A DNA stretch of 64,000 nucleotides from Paraburkholderia phenazinium (GTDB lineage Bacteria; Pseudomonadota; Gammaproteobacteria; Burkholderiales; Burkholderiaceae), in assembly GCF_900142845.1 (NCBI RefSeq), contig NZ_FSRU01000002.1, positions 2,356,001-2,420,000 on the forward strand, in the 5' to 3' direction. Both the position numbers and the translations under genes were made by a program. The stretch's first letter is position 1. Every line of letters starts with the position of its first letter. The notes below the pieces were generated by a model. It was given only the letters and a program-made list of their open reading frames with translations. It was not told where the DNA came from and did no database searches. Shown piece by piece: positions 34,526-44,272 of this stretch.

Positions 34526-35301
34526 CAGTGGACCCCCGCACCCAGATATGCCTCAATCACCTTCGGGTCCTTCTGCACGTCTTGCGGCAGACCCTGGGCA
34601 ATCACCTTGCCGTAATCGAGCACTGTCATGTTGTTGCACAGGCCCATCACCAGTTTCACGTCGTGCTCGATCAGCAGGATCGTCTTGCCGTCGCTGCGGA
34701 TCTTGTCGAGCAGCTTGGTGAGTTCGACCTTCTCCGTCGCGTTCATGCCGGCGGCCGGTTCGTCCAGCGCCAGCAGCTTCGGATCCGTAGCCAGCGCACG
34801 AGCGATTTCCAGACGACGCTGGTGACCATACGACAGGTTGCGCGAGGTGTAGTCCGCGTATTGCAGCACGCCGACGTACTCCAGCAACTCCAGCGCGCGT
34901 TCCTTGATCTCGCGCTCTTCCTTGCGCTCCGACGGCGTCTGGAATACGGCGCCGATCAGGCCATGCTTCGTGCGCACGTGACGGCCCACCATCACGTTTT
35001 CCAGCGCGGTCATGCCGCCGAACAGACGGATGTTCTGGAACGTACGGGCAATGCCGGCCTTCGCAACCTGGTACACCGCGGTCGGCGTGTAGGTCTCGCC
35101 GTTGAGCCTGAAGTCGCCGGAGTCCGGCGTGTACAACCCCGTGATCACATTGAAGAACGTGGTCTTGCCGGCGCCGTTCGGACCGATCAGACCGTAGATC
35201 TCACCGGCCTTGATTTCCAGGCCCACATCGGACAGTGCCTGCAGGCCGCCGAAACGCTTGTTCACGCCCTTGACGGACAGGCGGATTTGATTGTCGCTCA
35301 T
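34525..35301 (-). CDS. livG: branched-chain amino acid ABC transporter ATPase LivG
   Basis: This 258-residue ATPase of the LivG type has Walker A GPNGAGKTTFFNVITG, IARTFQNIRLFGGMTALENVMVGRH, NLSYGHQRRLEIARAL and Walker B LLALDEPAAGMN. The start at 35301 has GGAGGAG 8 nt upstream; the open frame runs 22 codons further but without family similarity. It lies 19 bp after livM and is coupled to livF. Confidence 0.95.
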   Translation of the reverse strand: MSDNQIRLSVKGVNKRFGGLQALSDVGLEIKAGEIYGLIGPNGAGKTTFFNVITGLYTPDSGDFRLNGETYTPTAVYQVAKAGIARTFQNIRLFGGMTALENVMVGRHVRTKHGLIGAVFQTPSERKEEREIKERALELLEYVGVLQYADYTSRNLSYGHQRRLEIARALATDPKLLALDEPAAGMNATEKVELTKLLDKIRSDGKTILLIEHDVKLVMGLCNNMTVLDYGKVIAQGLPQDVQKDPKVIEAYLGAGVH

Positions 35302-35320
35302 TAGATTTCTCCTCCAGGCC

Positions 35321-36490
35321 TTAGGCGCGCACCGGCTTCTTGCTGTTGCGCTTCGCGATTTTCGCAATCTTGTCCTCGTGCTTCGGTGCCGGCCACAGGC
35401 CTTCCGAGCGGTACAGCATGATGAGAACCATCGCGAGACCGTACAGCAACTGACGGATCACTTCCGTATCGACAATTTCATGGCCGAAGATCATGTTCTG
35501 CAGCGGACCCATCGTCGAGCGCAGGAATTCCGGGAACACCGCGAGCAGCACCGCACCGAGAATCACGCCCGGGATGTGGCCCATACCGCCCAGCACCACG
35601 CAGGCCAGCACCACGACCGATTCCCAGAAGGTGAACGATTCCGGCGACACGAAGCCCTGGAAGCCGCCGAACATCGCGCCCGACAGGCCGCCGAACGATG
35701 CGCCCATCGCAAACGCCAGCAGCTTCACGTTACGGGTGTTGATGCCCATCGCCTTGGCGGCGATTTCGTCTTCACGAATCGCGGCCCATGCACGGCCGAT
35801 CCGCGAGTGCTGCAGACGCGTACACACCCAGATCACCAGCAAGGCACACAGCACGAACAGGTAGTAATACATGTACACCGTCGTGAACTGGAAGCCGAGG
35901 AACGTATGGGTCTGCGCGAGACTGAAGCCGCCGACCTGCACCGGGTCGATCCCCGTGATCCCCTGCGGCCCGTTGGTGATGTTCACCGGACGGTCGAGGT
36001 TGTTCATGAAGATCCGCACGATTTCCCCGAAGCCCAACGTCACGATGGCGAGGTAGTCGCCGCGCAGACGCAGCGTCGGAGCGCCGAGCAGCACGCCGAA
36101 CATCGCCGCGAGCGCCATGGCGATCGGCACGATGATCCAGAACGGCGTATGCAGGCCGCCCGGGAACAGATGCGCGATCCAGGCGAACTGGGTCGTCAGG
36201 TGCGGCGACGACAGCAGGGCCGTCGTGTAGGCGCCGATCGCGTAGAACGCGATGTAGCCCAGGTCCAGCAGGCCGGCGAAGCCGACCACCACGTTCAGGC
36301 CCAGTGCCAGCATCACGTACAGCATCGCGAAGTCGAGCACGCGCACCCAGTAGTTGCCGCCGACTGCACCGATGATCATCGGTGCGGCGATGACGAAGAT
36401 CGCGGTGATGACGCCGACCGTCAGGGTCTTCGTCATGTTCTTTTCAGGGATGAGCGTCGTGGACGGCTCGATCGGTTGAATTGAGGTCAT
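35321..36490 (-). CDS. livM: branched-chain amino acid ABC transporter permease LivM
   Basis: This 389-residue permease has about ten hydrophobic segments. It contains NVVVGFAGLLDLGYIAFYAIGAY, the EAA-like region RAWAAIREDEIAAKAMGIN that contacts the ATPases, and GASFGGLSGAMFGG. It forms the channel with LivH. AGGAG precedes the ATG at 36490, and it follows livH after 22 bp. Confidence 0.95.
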   Translation of the reverse strand: MTSIQPIEPSTTLIPEKNMTKTLTVGVITAIFVIAAPMIIGAVGGNYWVRVLDFAMLYVMLALGLNVVVGFAGLLDLGYIAFYAIGAYTTALLSSPHLTTQFAWIAHLFPGGLHTPFWIIVPIAMALAAMFGVLLGAPTLRLRGDYLAIVTLGFGEIVRIFMNNLDRPVNITNGPQGITGIDPVQVGGFSLAQTHTFLGFQFTTVYMYYYLFVLCALLVIWVCTRLQHSRIGRAWAAIREDEIAAKAMGINTRNVKLLAFAMGASFGGLSGAMFGGFQGFVSPESFTFWESVVVLACVVLGGMGHIPGVILGAVLLAVFPEFLRSTMGPLQNMIFGHEIVDTEVIRQLLYGLAMVLIMLYRSEGLWPAPKHEDKIAKIAKRNSKKPVRA

Positions 36491-36512
36491 GTTATTTGCT
36501 CCTTAGCCCAGG

Positions 36513-37463
36513 TCAGGCGCGATCTGCGACACGTTCGCCAAGCAGGCCCGACGGACGGAACACCAGCACGACGATCAGCACGATGAATGCGAACACGTCC
36601 TGGTAGTTACTGCCGAACACGCCACCCGTCAGGTTGCCGATGTAGCCCGCACCCAACTGTTCGATCAGGCCAAGCACGACACCGCCGACCATGGCGCCGC
36701 CGAGATTGCCGATGCCGCCCAGCACAGCCGCGGTAAAGGCCTTCAGACCGGGGATGAAGCCCATGTAGAAGTGCGCGTTGCCGTATTCCGAGGCGATCAT
36801 GACGCCGGCCAGCGCAGCGAGCGCCGAGCCGATCATGAAGGTGGCGGAGATCACGAAGTTCGGATTCACGCCCATCAGGCTCGCGACGTTCGGATTTTCG
36901 GCAATCGCACGCATGGCGCGACCGAGCTTCGTCTTGTGCACGAGCAGCAGCAGCCCGCCCATCACGAGGAACGCGACCACGATGATGACGATTTCAGTCA
37001 TCGAGATCACGGCGCCCGGATTGTTGGGGCCGGCCTTGATCACGTTGAGCGGATCGGTAGGCAGCAGTTGCGGGAACGGCAGCGGATTGCGCGACCAGAT
37101 CATCATCGCGAGCGTCTGCAGCAGGATCGACACGCCGATGGCGGTGATCAGCGGCGCGAGACGCGGCGCACGGCGCAACGGCCGGTAGGCCACGCGCTCG
37201 ATCGTATAGCCGACCACCGAGCACACGACCGCTGCGATGATCAACGCGATGATGAGCGTCGGCACATTGCCTAGCCCCGGAAAGTGGTTCTGAAGCACGC
37301 CTATGGCTGAGAGCGCAACCATCGCGCCCACCATCAACACATCGCCGTGCGCGAAGTTGATGATGCCCAAGATGCCGTAAACCATCGTATAGCCCAGTGC
37401 GATGATGGCGTAAACGCTGCCAAGCACCAGTCCGTTGAGGATCTGCTGGATGAAGATATCCAT
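36513..37463 (-). CDS. livH: branched-chain amino acid ABC transporter permease LivH
   Basis: This 316-residue permease has about eight membrane segments and family motifs LNGLVLGSVYAIIALGYTMVYGI at the N-terminus, IINFAHGDVLM, and RAMRAIAENPNVASLMGVN at the coupling helix. AAGGAG precedes the ATG. It is the first gene of livHMGF; its promoter should lie in the 226-bp gap that separates it from the damaged livK-like gene. Confidence 0.95.
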   Translation of the reverse strand: MDIFIQQILNGLVLGSVYAIIALGYTMVYGILGIINFAHGDVLMVGAMVALSAIGVLQNHFPGLGNVPTLIIALIIAAVVCSVVGYTIERVAYRPLRRAPRLAPLITAIGVSILLQTLAMMIWSRNPLPFPQLLPTDPLNVIKAGPNNPGAVISMTEIVIIVVAFLVMGGLLLLVHKTKLGRAMRAIAENPNVASLMGVNPNFVISATFMIGSALAALAGVMIASEYGNAHFYMGFIPGLKAFTAAVLGGIGNLGGAMVGGVVLGLIEQLGAGYIGNLTGGVFGSNYQDVFAFIVLIVVLVFRPSGLLGERVADRA

Positions 37464-37689
37464 TTAATGCTCCTTAGCCCGTGCGACTGGATTCGCGTCT
37501 GCATCGACCGGTGGGCGGTCATGTTGTACGGAATCGCAACGGCACTGCGGGTACTGATGTAAAAGACCGGTAAGGGTTATCCGCCGCCAACTCGTCATGC
37601 GACCGGGATGCAGTCGCCGCTTCGTCGGCACCGGATGCAAAAACGACACCAATGGGTGGGCCAGGTGCCGTCAGGCTGTACTACCGTCA

Positions 37690-38460
37690 TTACATCTCTA
37701 CGGCGTCGAGGACCGCTGCTTCGCTGTCCTTGAAGTCGTAAAGCGTAATGGCGCCTTCTTTCAAATCACCCTTGTGGTCGAATGCGATGTGGCCGGTTAC
37801 CCCGTTGTAACCGGTGGACGGCATCGCAGCCAGCACCTTGGGCGCGTCGATTGAGTTGGCGCGCTTCATTGCATCGACGATCACGCACAAAGCGTCATGC
37901 GTGAACGGCGCGTCAATCTGCACCGGCGTGTGGGAACGGTCTTCGGCCTGCTGCTTGAAGTCCGCTCCCGGGTTCCGCATCGAAAGCACAACACCCGCCT
38001 TCGAACAGACCGGGTTGCGCATGGCGGATTCCGCCAGCTCCCCCACCTTGGCGGTATACACGCCGTCGCCGCCAAGGATTTGTGCCCCGATACCGGACGT
38101 GGCCGCCTGCTTCGCATGCGCCCCGTCCGTCGTGTTCATTCCGCCGGACTGGCCTACGTCCGGCTGAACACGCTTGAACATGGTGAGAATGGCCCGGATC
38201 TCCGGGACCTCGTCATTTGCTAACGGGACGCGCTGGCTGCCGCTCGCCCGCCGCTCGATGCTGATTTCCTCAACCGCCAATCGCGTCCCGTTTTCGTTGT
38301 GTTTGCCTGGATAGGCAATCCTTCCCATTAATGGGGCCGCATGACCGGCGATGGCGCTCGTTGCGCCCGTGCCCGCCTCGACATCGCTCTTCTTGCTGCA
38401 CGCGGTCAGCATCTCTACCGCGGCCGGAGCGGACACGGCGTAAGCAAACTTGACTCGCAT
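37690..38460 (-). pseudogene. internally deleted LivK-type branched-chain amino acid binding protein
   Basis: The 256-residue frame starts at the ATG at 38460 with GGAG 9 nt upstream. It has a lipoprotein or signal segment MRVKFAYAVSAPAAVEMLTAC, then GHAAPLMGRIAYPGKHNENG and LAVEEIS. The C-terminal half of LivJ/LivK follows directly (ILGGDGV, TPVQIDAPFTHDALCVIVDA, GHIAFDHKGDLKEGAITLYD). Against the roughly 370-380 residues usual for the family, about 115 central residues are missing in frame, including the first lobe and hinge. Several conserved residues are also changed. It sits just upstream of livHMGF, where livK is expected. A functional protein is unlikely. Confidence 0.75.
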
Positions 38461-38950
38461 TAAGTAGGTCTCCAGCGCCTTGCCAAATTCATTGCTCGAG
38501 ACCCGGAGGCCTTGAGAACGCGCGCATTGTAACTCCAATTATGCGATGGGCAATATTGTTGAAACGGCAGGGTTTTCCTGCATTGCAACCGCATTTTGTG
38601 AGCAATAACGCACAAAAGGCGCAACCCGGTTGCGACATTTTTTCGTGCATCAGTTGCACCATCGTAGACCCCAGCAGCATCAAGTGTTGCAGCGATCGTG
38701 GTGGCCGCCTGATTTCATCGCGCTGAGCGATAGGTACTACGTTTCTATATCGGCCGGACTGTCCGCACAATGTTAGTGCATCAAAAATCGCCAGTGTCGA
38801 ATATCACGGTCACAAATGGGGATCGATCATTGCCCGGACGATAAAATAAAATCATCGGGACGCAGAAAATTTGTGTGGCGTGCGCTGAAAACAGCTCCAT
38901 TTTTGTGATTTGGCACTTATTAATGGAAAGCGCCGCTTCCTCGGGGGACA
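38461..38950. other. intergenic region between livK remnant and ispH, no gene recognised
   Basis: About 0.5 kb lies between the two leftward genes. It presumably carries the promoter of the livK-like remnant. Open frames here (for example 38489-38770 on the minus strand and 38541-38726 on the plus strand) resemble nothing known and lack convincing starts. The part from 38760 to 38930 is AT-richer than its surroundings. Confidence 0.5.
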
Positions 38951-38951
38951 T

Positions 38952-38980
38952 AAAAAAAGCGCGCCCAAGGCGCGCTTTCT
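38952..38980 (-). terminator. intrinsic terminator after ispH
   Basis: On the minus strand a GCGCGCC/GGCGCGC stem extended by AAA/TTT pairs, with a 3-nt loop, runs into a T7 tract 22 bp past the ispH stop. Confidence 0.85.
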
Positions 38981-39001
38981 TACAGAGACGTGAGCGGAAT
39001 G

Positions 39002-39961
39002 TCAGGCCGGCAAGCCCAAACCGCGCGGCAACGGAAACGCGATGTTTTCTTCGATGCCTTCAAGCGCGCGCACGTTGCGCACACCCAGTTCGCGCAAACG
39101 GGCAATGACCGCCTGGGCGAGCACCTCGGGAGCCGAGGCGCCGGCTGTCACGCCAATGCGGCGCTTGCCGACGATCCAGGCCGGATCGATCTGGTCGGGC
39201 GAGTCCACCATATACGAAGGAATGCCGCGCTTCTCGGCAACCTCGCGCAAGCGGTTCGAATTGGAACTGTTCGGGCTGCCCACCACGATCACCACGTCGC
39301 ACTGCGGCGCCATGAACTTGACCGCATCCTGGCGATTCTGCGTGGCGTAACAGATGTCCTGCTTTTTCGGCTCCTTGATGGCCGGATACTTGGCCTTGAG
39401 CGCGGCGATGATCTCGGCCGCATCGTCGACCGACAGCGTGGTTTGCGTGACGAACGCAATCCGTTCCGGGTCGGCGAGTTGCAGCGCCTGCACGTCCTCG
39501 ATATCTTCGACGAGATACATGCCCTCGCCCGCCTGCCCCATCGTGCCCTCGACCTCCGGGTGGCCCTTGTGACCGATCATCACGATATCGAAGCCTTCCT
39601 GGCGCATCTTCGCCACTTCGATATGCACCTTGGTGACGAGCGGACAGGTTGCGTCATAAACCCGCAGGCCGCGCGATTCGGCTTCCGAGCGCACGGTCTT
39701 GGAGACGCCGTGCGCGCTGAAGATCACCGTATTGCCGGCCGGCACTTCTTCCAGCTGCTCGATGAAGATGGCGCCCTTCTTGCGCAGATCCTCGACGACA
39801 TAGGCGTTGTGGACAATTTCGTGGCGCACGTAGATGGGTGAACCGTGCAGCTTGATCGCGCGTTCGACGATTTCGATGGCCCGATCGACACCCGCGCAAA
39901 ACCCACGCGGTTGCGCCAGCAGGATCTCGGCTTCAGTCAGAGTCGTATCCGTGGTGCTCAT
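39002..39961 (-). CDS. ispH: 4-hydroxy-3-methylbut-2-enyl diphosphate reductase IspH (LytB)
   Basis: This 319-residue 4Fe-4S enzyme performs the last step of the MEP isoprenoid pathway, making IPP and DMAPP. Cluster cysteines are visible in [12 protein letters not shown] near residue 21, YDATCPLV near residue 105 and the third Cys region after [18 protein letters not shown] and the [11 protein letters not shown] substrate loop are also present. It starts 2 nt after the fkpB stop, the same pairing as in E. coli. Confidence 0.96.
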   Translation of the reverse strand: MSTTDTTLTEAEILLAQPRGFCAGVDRAIEIVERAIKLHGSPIYVRHEIVHNAYVVEDLRKKGAIFIEQLEEVPAGNTVIFSAHGVSKTVRSEAESRGLRVYDATCPLVTKVHIEVAKMRQEGFDIVMIGHKGHPEVEGTMGQAGEGMYLVEDIEDVQALQLADPERIAFVTQTTLSVDDAAEIIAALKAKYPAIKEPKKQDICYATQNRQDAVKFMAPQCDVVIVVGSPNSSNSNRLREVAEKRGIPSYMVDSPDQIDPAWIVGKRRIGVTAGASAPEVLAQAVIARLRELGVRNVRALEGIEENIAFPLPRGLGLPA

Positions 39962-39963
39962 GT

Positions 39964-40419
39964 TTACAGAATCCCGATGATTTTCACTTCGAACGCCAAC
40001 GCCTGGCCGGCGAGCGGGTGATTGAAATCGAACAGGGCGGACGTTTCGCCGACTTCCTTCAACACGCCTGCGTAACGTCCGCCACCTGGTGCGTTGAATT
40101 CGACGAGATCGCCCGGCGAAAAATCCTCACCGATCATGCTGTTTTCGCGCAACGTGGCGAGCGAAACCCGCTGAAGCAGTTCCGGATTGCGGGGGCCGAA
40201 CGCCTGCTCCGGCGTTAGCTGAAAGGTCGAATGGTGGCCGACCTTCAATCCCAGCAAAATATCTTCCAGCGGCGGAGCCAGTTGACCGGCGCCCAGCAGG
40301 AGCGTGGCCGGCTTTTCGGTAAAGGTGTTGATGACTTCGGCGCCATCGGCAAGCGAAAGCCGGTAATGGAGCGTGACGTGCGAACCGGGTTTCACTTCAG
40401 AGATGTCGATGATGCTCAT
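39964..40419 (-). CDS. fkpB: FKBP-type peptidyl-prolyl isomerase FkpB (SlpA)
   Basis: This 151-residue SlyD-like FKBP has the opening strand [12 protein letters not shown], the flap region [22 protein letters not shown] of the IF domain, and [18 protein letters not shown] to [17 protein letters not shown]. It catalyses prolyl isomerisation and acts as a chaperone. It lacks the metal-binding histidine tail of SlyD, and adjacency to ispH supports FkpB. It is the first gene of the two-gene unit. Confidence 0.92.
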   Translation of the reverse strand: MSIIDISEVKPGSHVTLHYRLSLADGAEVINTFTEKPATLLLGAGQLAPPLEDILLGLKVGHHSTFQLTPEQAFGPRNPELLQRVSLATLRENSMIGEDFSPGDLVEFNAPGGGRYAGVLKEVGETSALFDFNHPLAGQALAFEVKIIGIL

Positions 40420-40610
40420 GCAATAACTCGTTCAGTCGGGACGCGCCGCACACGTGCGCGCAGAGCGCAGCCGGTGCGGGTGGCAAACCGTCATGGTGCC
40501 GTGCGCAAAGGCCCTATTGTAAGCCACATATCCAGCGGCGGCTTGGGTGCATCGTATCCGCTGCCGCCACAGGTGAGGACTTTCCCGCCTTCTAACCGGA
40601 GAACAATGAG

Positions 40611-41540
40611 ATGGACGATTACGCCTGCGTGGAAACAGCGGCAGATCCTGTAGAGACCAACGCTGCGGCGAAAGTGTCCGGGCTAGCGGCGCCCCAAGCG
40701 GCGGCGCGCAGGCCGGCCAGGCTCAGGCTGGCCGCATGCGCGGGGGTGCCCGAGCCGCACGGACCGGGCACCCCCGCCGCCAGGCCAGACAAGTTCGGGG
40801 CGGACGTGCTCGCGTTCAGCGCGGCCCGCCCGGATACATCGTGGGCAACCCCGCGCCGGCCCACCGGACGCAAGCGTTCGCGCGGCAAACGCGATATGCC
40901 GCGCGAACGCCTGCTCGATTTCGGGCCCGCAACCCTGAGCAATGCCGATCTGGTCGCATTGGTGCTCGGTTCGGGGCTGCCGGGGCACGATGTATTTCGC
41001 ATCGCCCACTCCCTGCTGAAGCGATTCGGCTCGCTGCGGGCGCTGCTCGACGCCACACCGGCGGATTTCGACGGCCTGCCGGGCATCGGCCCGGCGAAAA
41101 CGGCCCAGTTGCTCGCCATCCTCGAACTGGCGCGGCGCTCGCTCGTGGAAAAGATGCGCGAAAAGCCGCTGATCGATTCCCCCGAAGCAGTCGAAGACTA
41201 TTTGCGCCTGTTGATCGGCTCCAGGCCCCATGAAGTCTTCGTGTGCCTCTTTCTGGACGCCCGGCACCGCCTGATCGACTTTGAAGAAAGCTCGCGCGGT
41301 TCGCTCACGCGCATGGCGGTCTATCCGCGCGAAATCGTCCGCCGCGCGCTAGCGGCAAATGCAGCCAGCATGATCGTGGCGCATAATCACCCCTCCGGCG
41401 CGGTCAAACCCAGCGCCAGCGACCGGCGCCTGACGCAGGTGCTGCGCGACACCCTTGCGTTGATCGACGTCCAACTGGTCGATCATCTCGTGATCGGCAC
41501 GCACGAGACGTTCTCGTTTGCCCGAGCCGGCTGGTCGTGA
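40611..41540 (+). CDS. radC: RadC family JAMM-domain protein
   Basis: This 309-residue RadC protein has a UBA-like helix-hairpin-helix region ([15 protein letters not shown]) followed by the MPN/JAMM metalloprotease-like domain, with [14 protein letters not shown] supplying the two His and Asp ligands. Its role is unclear despite the old DNA-repair name. The ATG at 40611 follows GGAG by 9 nt and adds about 95 Ala/Pro/Arg-rich residues before [10 protein letters not shown], where E. coli RadC begins. The ATG at 40896 would give the standard 214 residues. Both starts are possible. Confidence 0.88.
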   Translation: MDDYACVETAADPVETNAAAKVSGLAAPQAAARRPARLRLAACAGVPEPHGPGTPAARPDKFGADVLAFSAARPDTSWATPRRPTGRKRSRGKRDMPRERLLDFGPATLSNADLVALVLGSGLPGHDVFRIAHSLLKRFGSLRALLDATPADFDGLPGIGPAKTAQLLAILELARRSLVEKMREKPLIDSPEAVEDYLRLLIGSRPHEVFVCLFLDARHRLIDFEESSRGSLTRMAVYPREIVRRALAANAASMIVAHNHPSGAVKPSASDRRLTQVLRDTLALIDVQLVDHLVIGTHETFSFARAGWS

Positions 41541-41645
41541 GCTTGCGCGGTCCCGGCGCCGCGGGGCCCGCCGTATCGCTGCTGCGCCCTTACGCCGTCG
41601 CGCCGTTGTCGTACGGTTGCCCCCATGGCCGATCGCAAATAAGGT

Positions 41646-41675
41646 TTGATTTATCGGGTTTTTTTCTGCTAGAAT
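41646..41675 (+). promoter_or_regulatory. predicted sigma-70 promoter of rpmB-rpmG
   Basis: TTGATT (41646-41651) and TAGAAT (41670-41675) are separated by 18 bp including a T7 tract. Transcription would start near 41682, leaving a leader of about 134 nt before rpmB, long enough for regulation. Confidence 0.65.
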
Positions 41676-41815
41676 TCCGGTTTGCCTGTTTCCAACCCTG
41701 TTCCGAAGCCATCAAAGGCCTTCCGGCGGATAAGCGACTGAGTAATCATCGCAACCCTTCCGGATAACTTTCGCGGCGTCCGAACTCAGAATTAGCGTAT
41801 TAGGAGTGCTCTCAT

Positions 41816-42049
41816 ATGGCACGCGTATGCCAAGTAACTGGGAAAGCGCCGATGAGCGGCAACAACGTTTCCCACGCGAACAACAAGACCAAGCGCCGGT
41901 TCCTGCCGAACCTGCAAAACCGCCGTATTTGGGTGGAAAGCGAAAACCGTTGGGTGCGTCTGCGCGTTTCGAACGCCGGCCTGCGTCTGATCGACAAGAA
42001 CGGTATCGACGCTGTGCTCGCAGATCTGCGCGCACGCGGTGAAGCCTAA
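41816..42049 (+). CDS. rpmB: 50S ribosomal protein L28
   Basis: This 77-residue L28 begins [20 protein letters not shown] and continues [13 protein letters not shown] and FWVE-type strand [16 protein letters not shown], as in all proteobacterial L28 proteins. AGGAG lies 9 nt before the ATG. It is followed after 10 bp by rpmG, the conserved order. Confidence 0.97.
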   Translation: MARVCQVTGKAPMSGNNVSHANNKTKRRFLPNLQNRRIWVESENRWVRLRVSNAGLRLIDKNGIDAVLADLRARGEA

Positions 42050-42059
42050 GGAGTAAATG

Positions 42060-42227
42060 ATGGCAAAAGGCGCACGCGACAAGATCAAGCTGGAATCGAC
42101 CGCAGGCACGGGTCACTTCTACACCACGACGAAAAACAAGCGCAACATGCCGGAAAAGATGGAGATCAGCAAGTTTGATCCCGTCGTCCGCAAGCATGTG
42201 CCGTACAAGGAAACCAAGATCAAATAA
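42060..42227 (+). CDS. rpmG: 50S ribosomal protein L33
   Basis: The 55-residue product begins [18 protein letters not shown] and continues [17 protein letters not shown], with KKYDP-type [15 protein letters not shown] at the end. This is a standard L33 of the cysteine-free type, so it does not bind zinc. AAGGAG sits 7 nt upstream. It is short, overlaps nothing, and is translated in the rpmB transcript. Confidence 0.97.
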   Translation: MAKGARDKIKLESTAGTGHFYTTTKNKRNMPEKMEISKFDPVVRKHVPYKETKIK

Positions 42228-42257
42228 GATCTTGCTTCCTGTTTGTTGACGAAGACG

Positions 42258-42285
42258 AAAGCCCCGCATCCGTGCGGGGCTTTTT
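42258..42285 (+). terminator. intrinsic terminator after rpmG
   Basis: The stem AAAGCCCCGCA/TGCGGGGCTTT (11 bp) with a TCCG loop continues into T, 31 bp after rpmG. Confidence 0.92.
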
Positions 42286-42493
42286 GTTTTCAGCGCGCTT
42301 TTTTCAGCACCGCCCATCAACGTCGTGCGAACCGCGGCCCTGAGCGTACCTGAGCGTCTCAGCCCATTTCCCTGCACGTTCTCCTTTGCTTGCGGCATTG
42401 GCCATTCGGCTAGCTTTCCCTCGAGTCATGCGACGCGTATCCTCTCTCGTTTATCGGTGAGCGGCGACACGAGTCGCAACGGCTGATCAAGCG

Positions 42494-44107
42494 ATGGAGA
42501 CGCAGGAAATGAATTTTGATGTGGCAATTGTCGGTAGCGGCCTGGCGGGTCTGAGTGTTGCATTGAATCTGGCGGAGACGCGGCGGGTCGCGGTGATTGC
42601 CAAGGTTTCAATGACCGAAGGCGCGAGCGACTGGGCACAGGGTGGCATCGCCGCCGTGCTGGATTCCGCGGACAGCATCGAAAACCATGTCAGCGACACG
42701 CTGATTGCCGGCGGCGGCCTGTGCGACGAAGCGGCCACGCGGTTCATCGTCGAACATGGGCGCGAAGCCATTGAATGGCTGATCGCCCAGGGCGTGCCGT
42801 TCACCAAAGACGATGCGGCCGAACTCGGCTTTCACCTCACGCGCGAAGGCGGCCATAGTCACCGCCGGATCATTCATGCAGCGGACGCCACCGGCCACGC
42901 GGTCGTCGCCACGCTCAGCGAGCGCGTGCGCCGACATCCGAACATCACGCTGCTGGAAAATCACTATGCCATCGACCTGATCACGTCGGACCGCCTCGGC
43001 CTGCCGGGCCGACGCTGTCACGGGCTGTATGCGCTCGATCTGGAAAGCGGCCGCACGGTCACCATCGAGGCGCCGCATACGGTGCTCGCCACGGGCGGCG
43101 CGGGCAAGGTGTACCTCTACACCACGAACCCGGACACCGCGACCGGCGACGGTATCGCCATGGCGTGGCGCGCCGGCTGCCGCGTCTCGAACATGGAATT
43201 CATCCAGTTCCATCCGACCTGCCTGTTCCATCCCTACGCCAAATCCTTTCTGATCTCGGAAGCGGTGCGCGGCGAAGGCGGCATTCTGAAGCTGCCGGAT
43301 GGCACGCGCTTCATGCCCCAGCACGACGAGCGCGCCGAACTGGCGCCGCGCGACATCGTCGCGCGGGCGATCGACTTCGAGATCAAGAAGCGCGGCATCG
43401 ACTGCGTGTACCTCGATATCAGTCATCAGCCCGCGAGTTTCCTGCAAGAGCATTTTCCGACCATCCTCGCGCGCTGCCTCGAGTTCGGCATCGACATCAC
43501 CAAAGAACCCATTCCGGTCGTGCCCGCGGCGCACTACACCTGCGGCGGCGTCGTCACGGACCTGGCAGGCCGCACCGACCTGTCGGGCCTCTATGCGGTC
43601 GGCGAAACCTCCTGCACCGGATTGCACGGCGCCAACCGCCTCGCCAGCAATTCGCTGCTGGAGTGTCTCGTGATCGGCCGCTCCGCGGCGGCCGCCATCG
43701 AAGCGGAAGGTTTCAGCGCCGCCGCCCATGCGCCGCTGCCCGATTGGGACGAGAGCCGCGTGTCCGACCCGGACGAAGAAGTGGTCGTCGCTCACAACTG
43801 GGACGAATTGCGCCGCCTGATGTGGAATTACGTCGGCATCGTGCGAACCGACAAGCGGCTTGCCCGCGCCAGGCATCGCCTCGCGCTGCTGCGCGACGAA
43901 ATCCTCGAGTACTACGCAAACTTCAAGGTAAGCCGCGATCTGCTCGAATTGCGCAACCTGGTGGACGTGGCGTCGCTAATCGTCGACAGCGCCCGCTCGC
44001 GGCGCGAAAGCCGTGGACTCCATTTCAGCCGCGATTGGCCCGCCGCGCTACCGAAAGCATTGCCGACAGTGCTGTCGCCCGAGAACGTGCGGAACCGCAA
44101 CATCTGA
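42494..44107 (+). CDS. nadB: L-aspartate oxidase NadB
   Basis: This 537-residue flavoprotein oxidises L-aspartate to iminoaspartate, the first step of de novo NAD synthesis. The FAD loop is [35 protein letters not shown], the active-site EFIQFHPT, and [26 protein letters not shown] complete the succinate dehydrogenase/fumarate reductase pattern. The ATG at 42494 is used; an ATG five codons on, directly after GCAGGAA, is equally possible. nadC and nadA lie nearby on the other strand, so the quinolinate pathway is complete here. Confidence 0.95.
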   Translation: METQEMNFDVAIVGSGLAGLSVALNLAETRRVAVIAKVSMTEGASDWAQGGIAAVLDSADSIENHVSDTLIAGGGLCDEAATRFIVEHGREAIEWLIAQGVPFTKDDAAELGFHLTREGGHSHRRIIHAADATGHAVVATLSERVRRHPNITLLENHYAIDLITSDRLGLPGRRCHGLYALDLESGRTVTIEAPHTVLATGGAGKVYLYTTNPDTATGDGIAMAWRAGCRVSNMEFIQFHPTCLFHPYAKSFLISEAVRGEGGILKLPDGTRFMPQHDERAELAPRDIVARAIDFEIKKRGIDCVYLDISHQPASFLQEHFPTILARCLEFGIDITKEPIPVVPAAHYTCGGVVTDLAGRTDLSGLYAVGETSCTGLHGANRLASNSLLECLVIGRSAAAAIEAEGFSAAAHAPLPDWDESRVSDPDEEVVVAHNWDELRRLMWNYVGIVRTDKRLARARHRLALLRDEILEYYANFKVSRDLLELRNLVDVASLIVDSARSRRESRGLHFSRDWPAALPKALPTVLSPENVRNRNI

Positions 44108-44166
44108 TACGCGGTTTATCGTGCGGGCGGCGGGTCATCCATCGTCCCGACCGAACCCGCGTGAAA

Positions 44167-44204
44167 GCGAAAAGGCCATCACTGGTGTGCGATGGCCTTT
44201 TCGC
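44167..44204. terminator. bidirectional hairpin between nadB and nadC
   Basis: A fourteen-base-pair perfect stem (GCGAAAAGGCCATC with its complement) has a 10-nt loop and T4/A4 near the outer ends. It sits between the two convergent gene ends and can act for both. Confidence 0.7.
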
Positions 44205-44236
44205 CGCAGAGGCATTGATGCACGGCACGGCAGCCT

Positions 44237-44269
44237 GAAGCCGAAGCCGAAGCCGAAGCCGAAGCCGAA
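44237..44269. repeat. GAAGCC hexanucleotide microsatellite
   Basis: Five perfect head-to-tail copies of GAAGCC plus a partial GAA end 3 bp before the stop codon of nadC. It is non-coding as read here. Slippage would change the spacing between nadC and the terminator hairpin. Confidence 0.9.
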
Positions 44270-44272
44270 AAA

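Noticed and set aside
42608..43876. 422-residue frame antisense to nadB
   Set aside because: nadB carries all FAD and active-site motifs; the antisense frame is compositionally biased and has no start signal.
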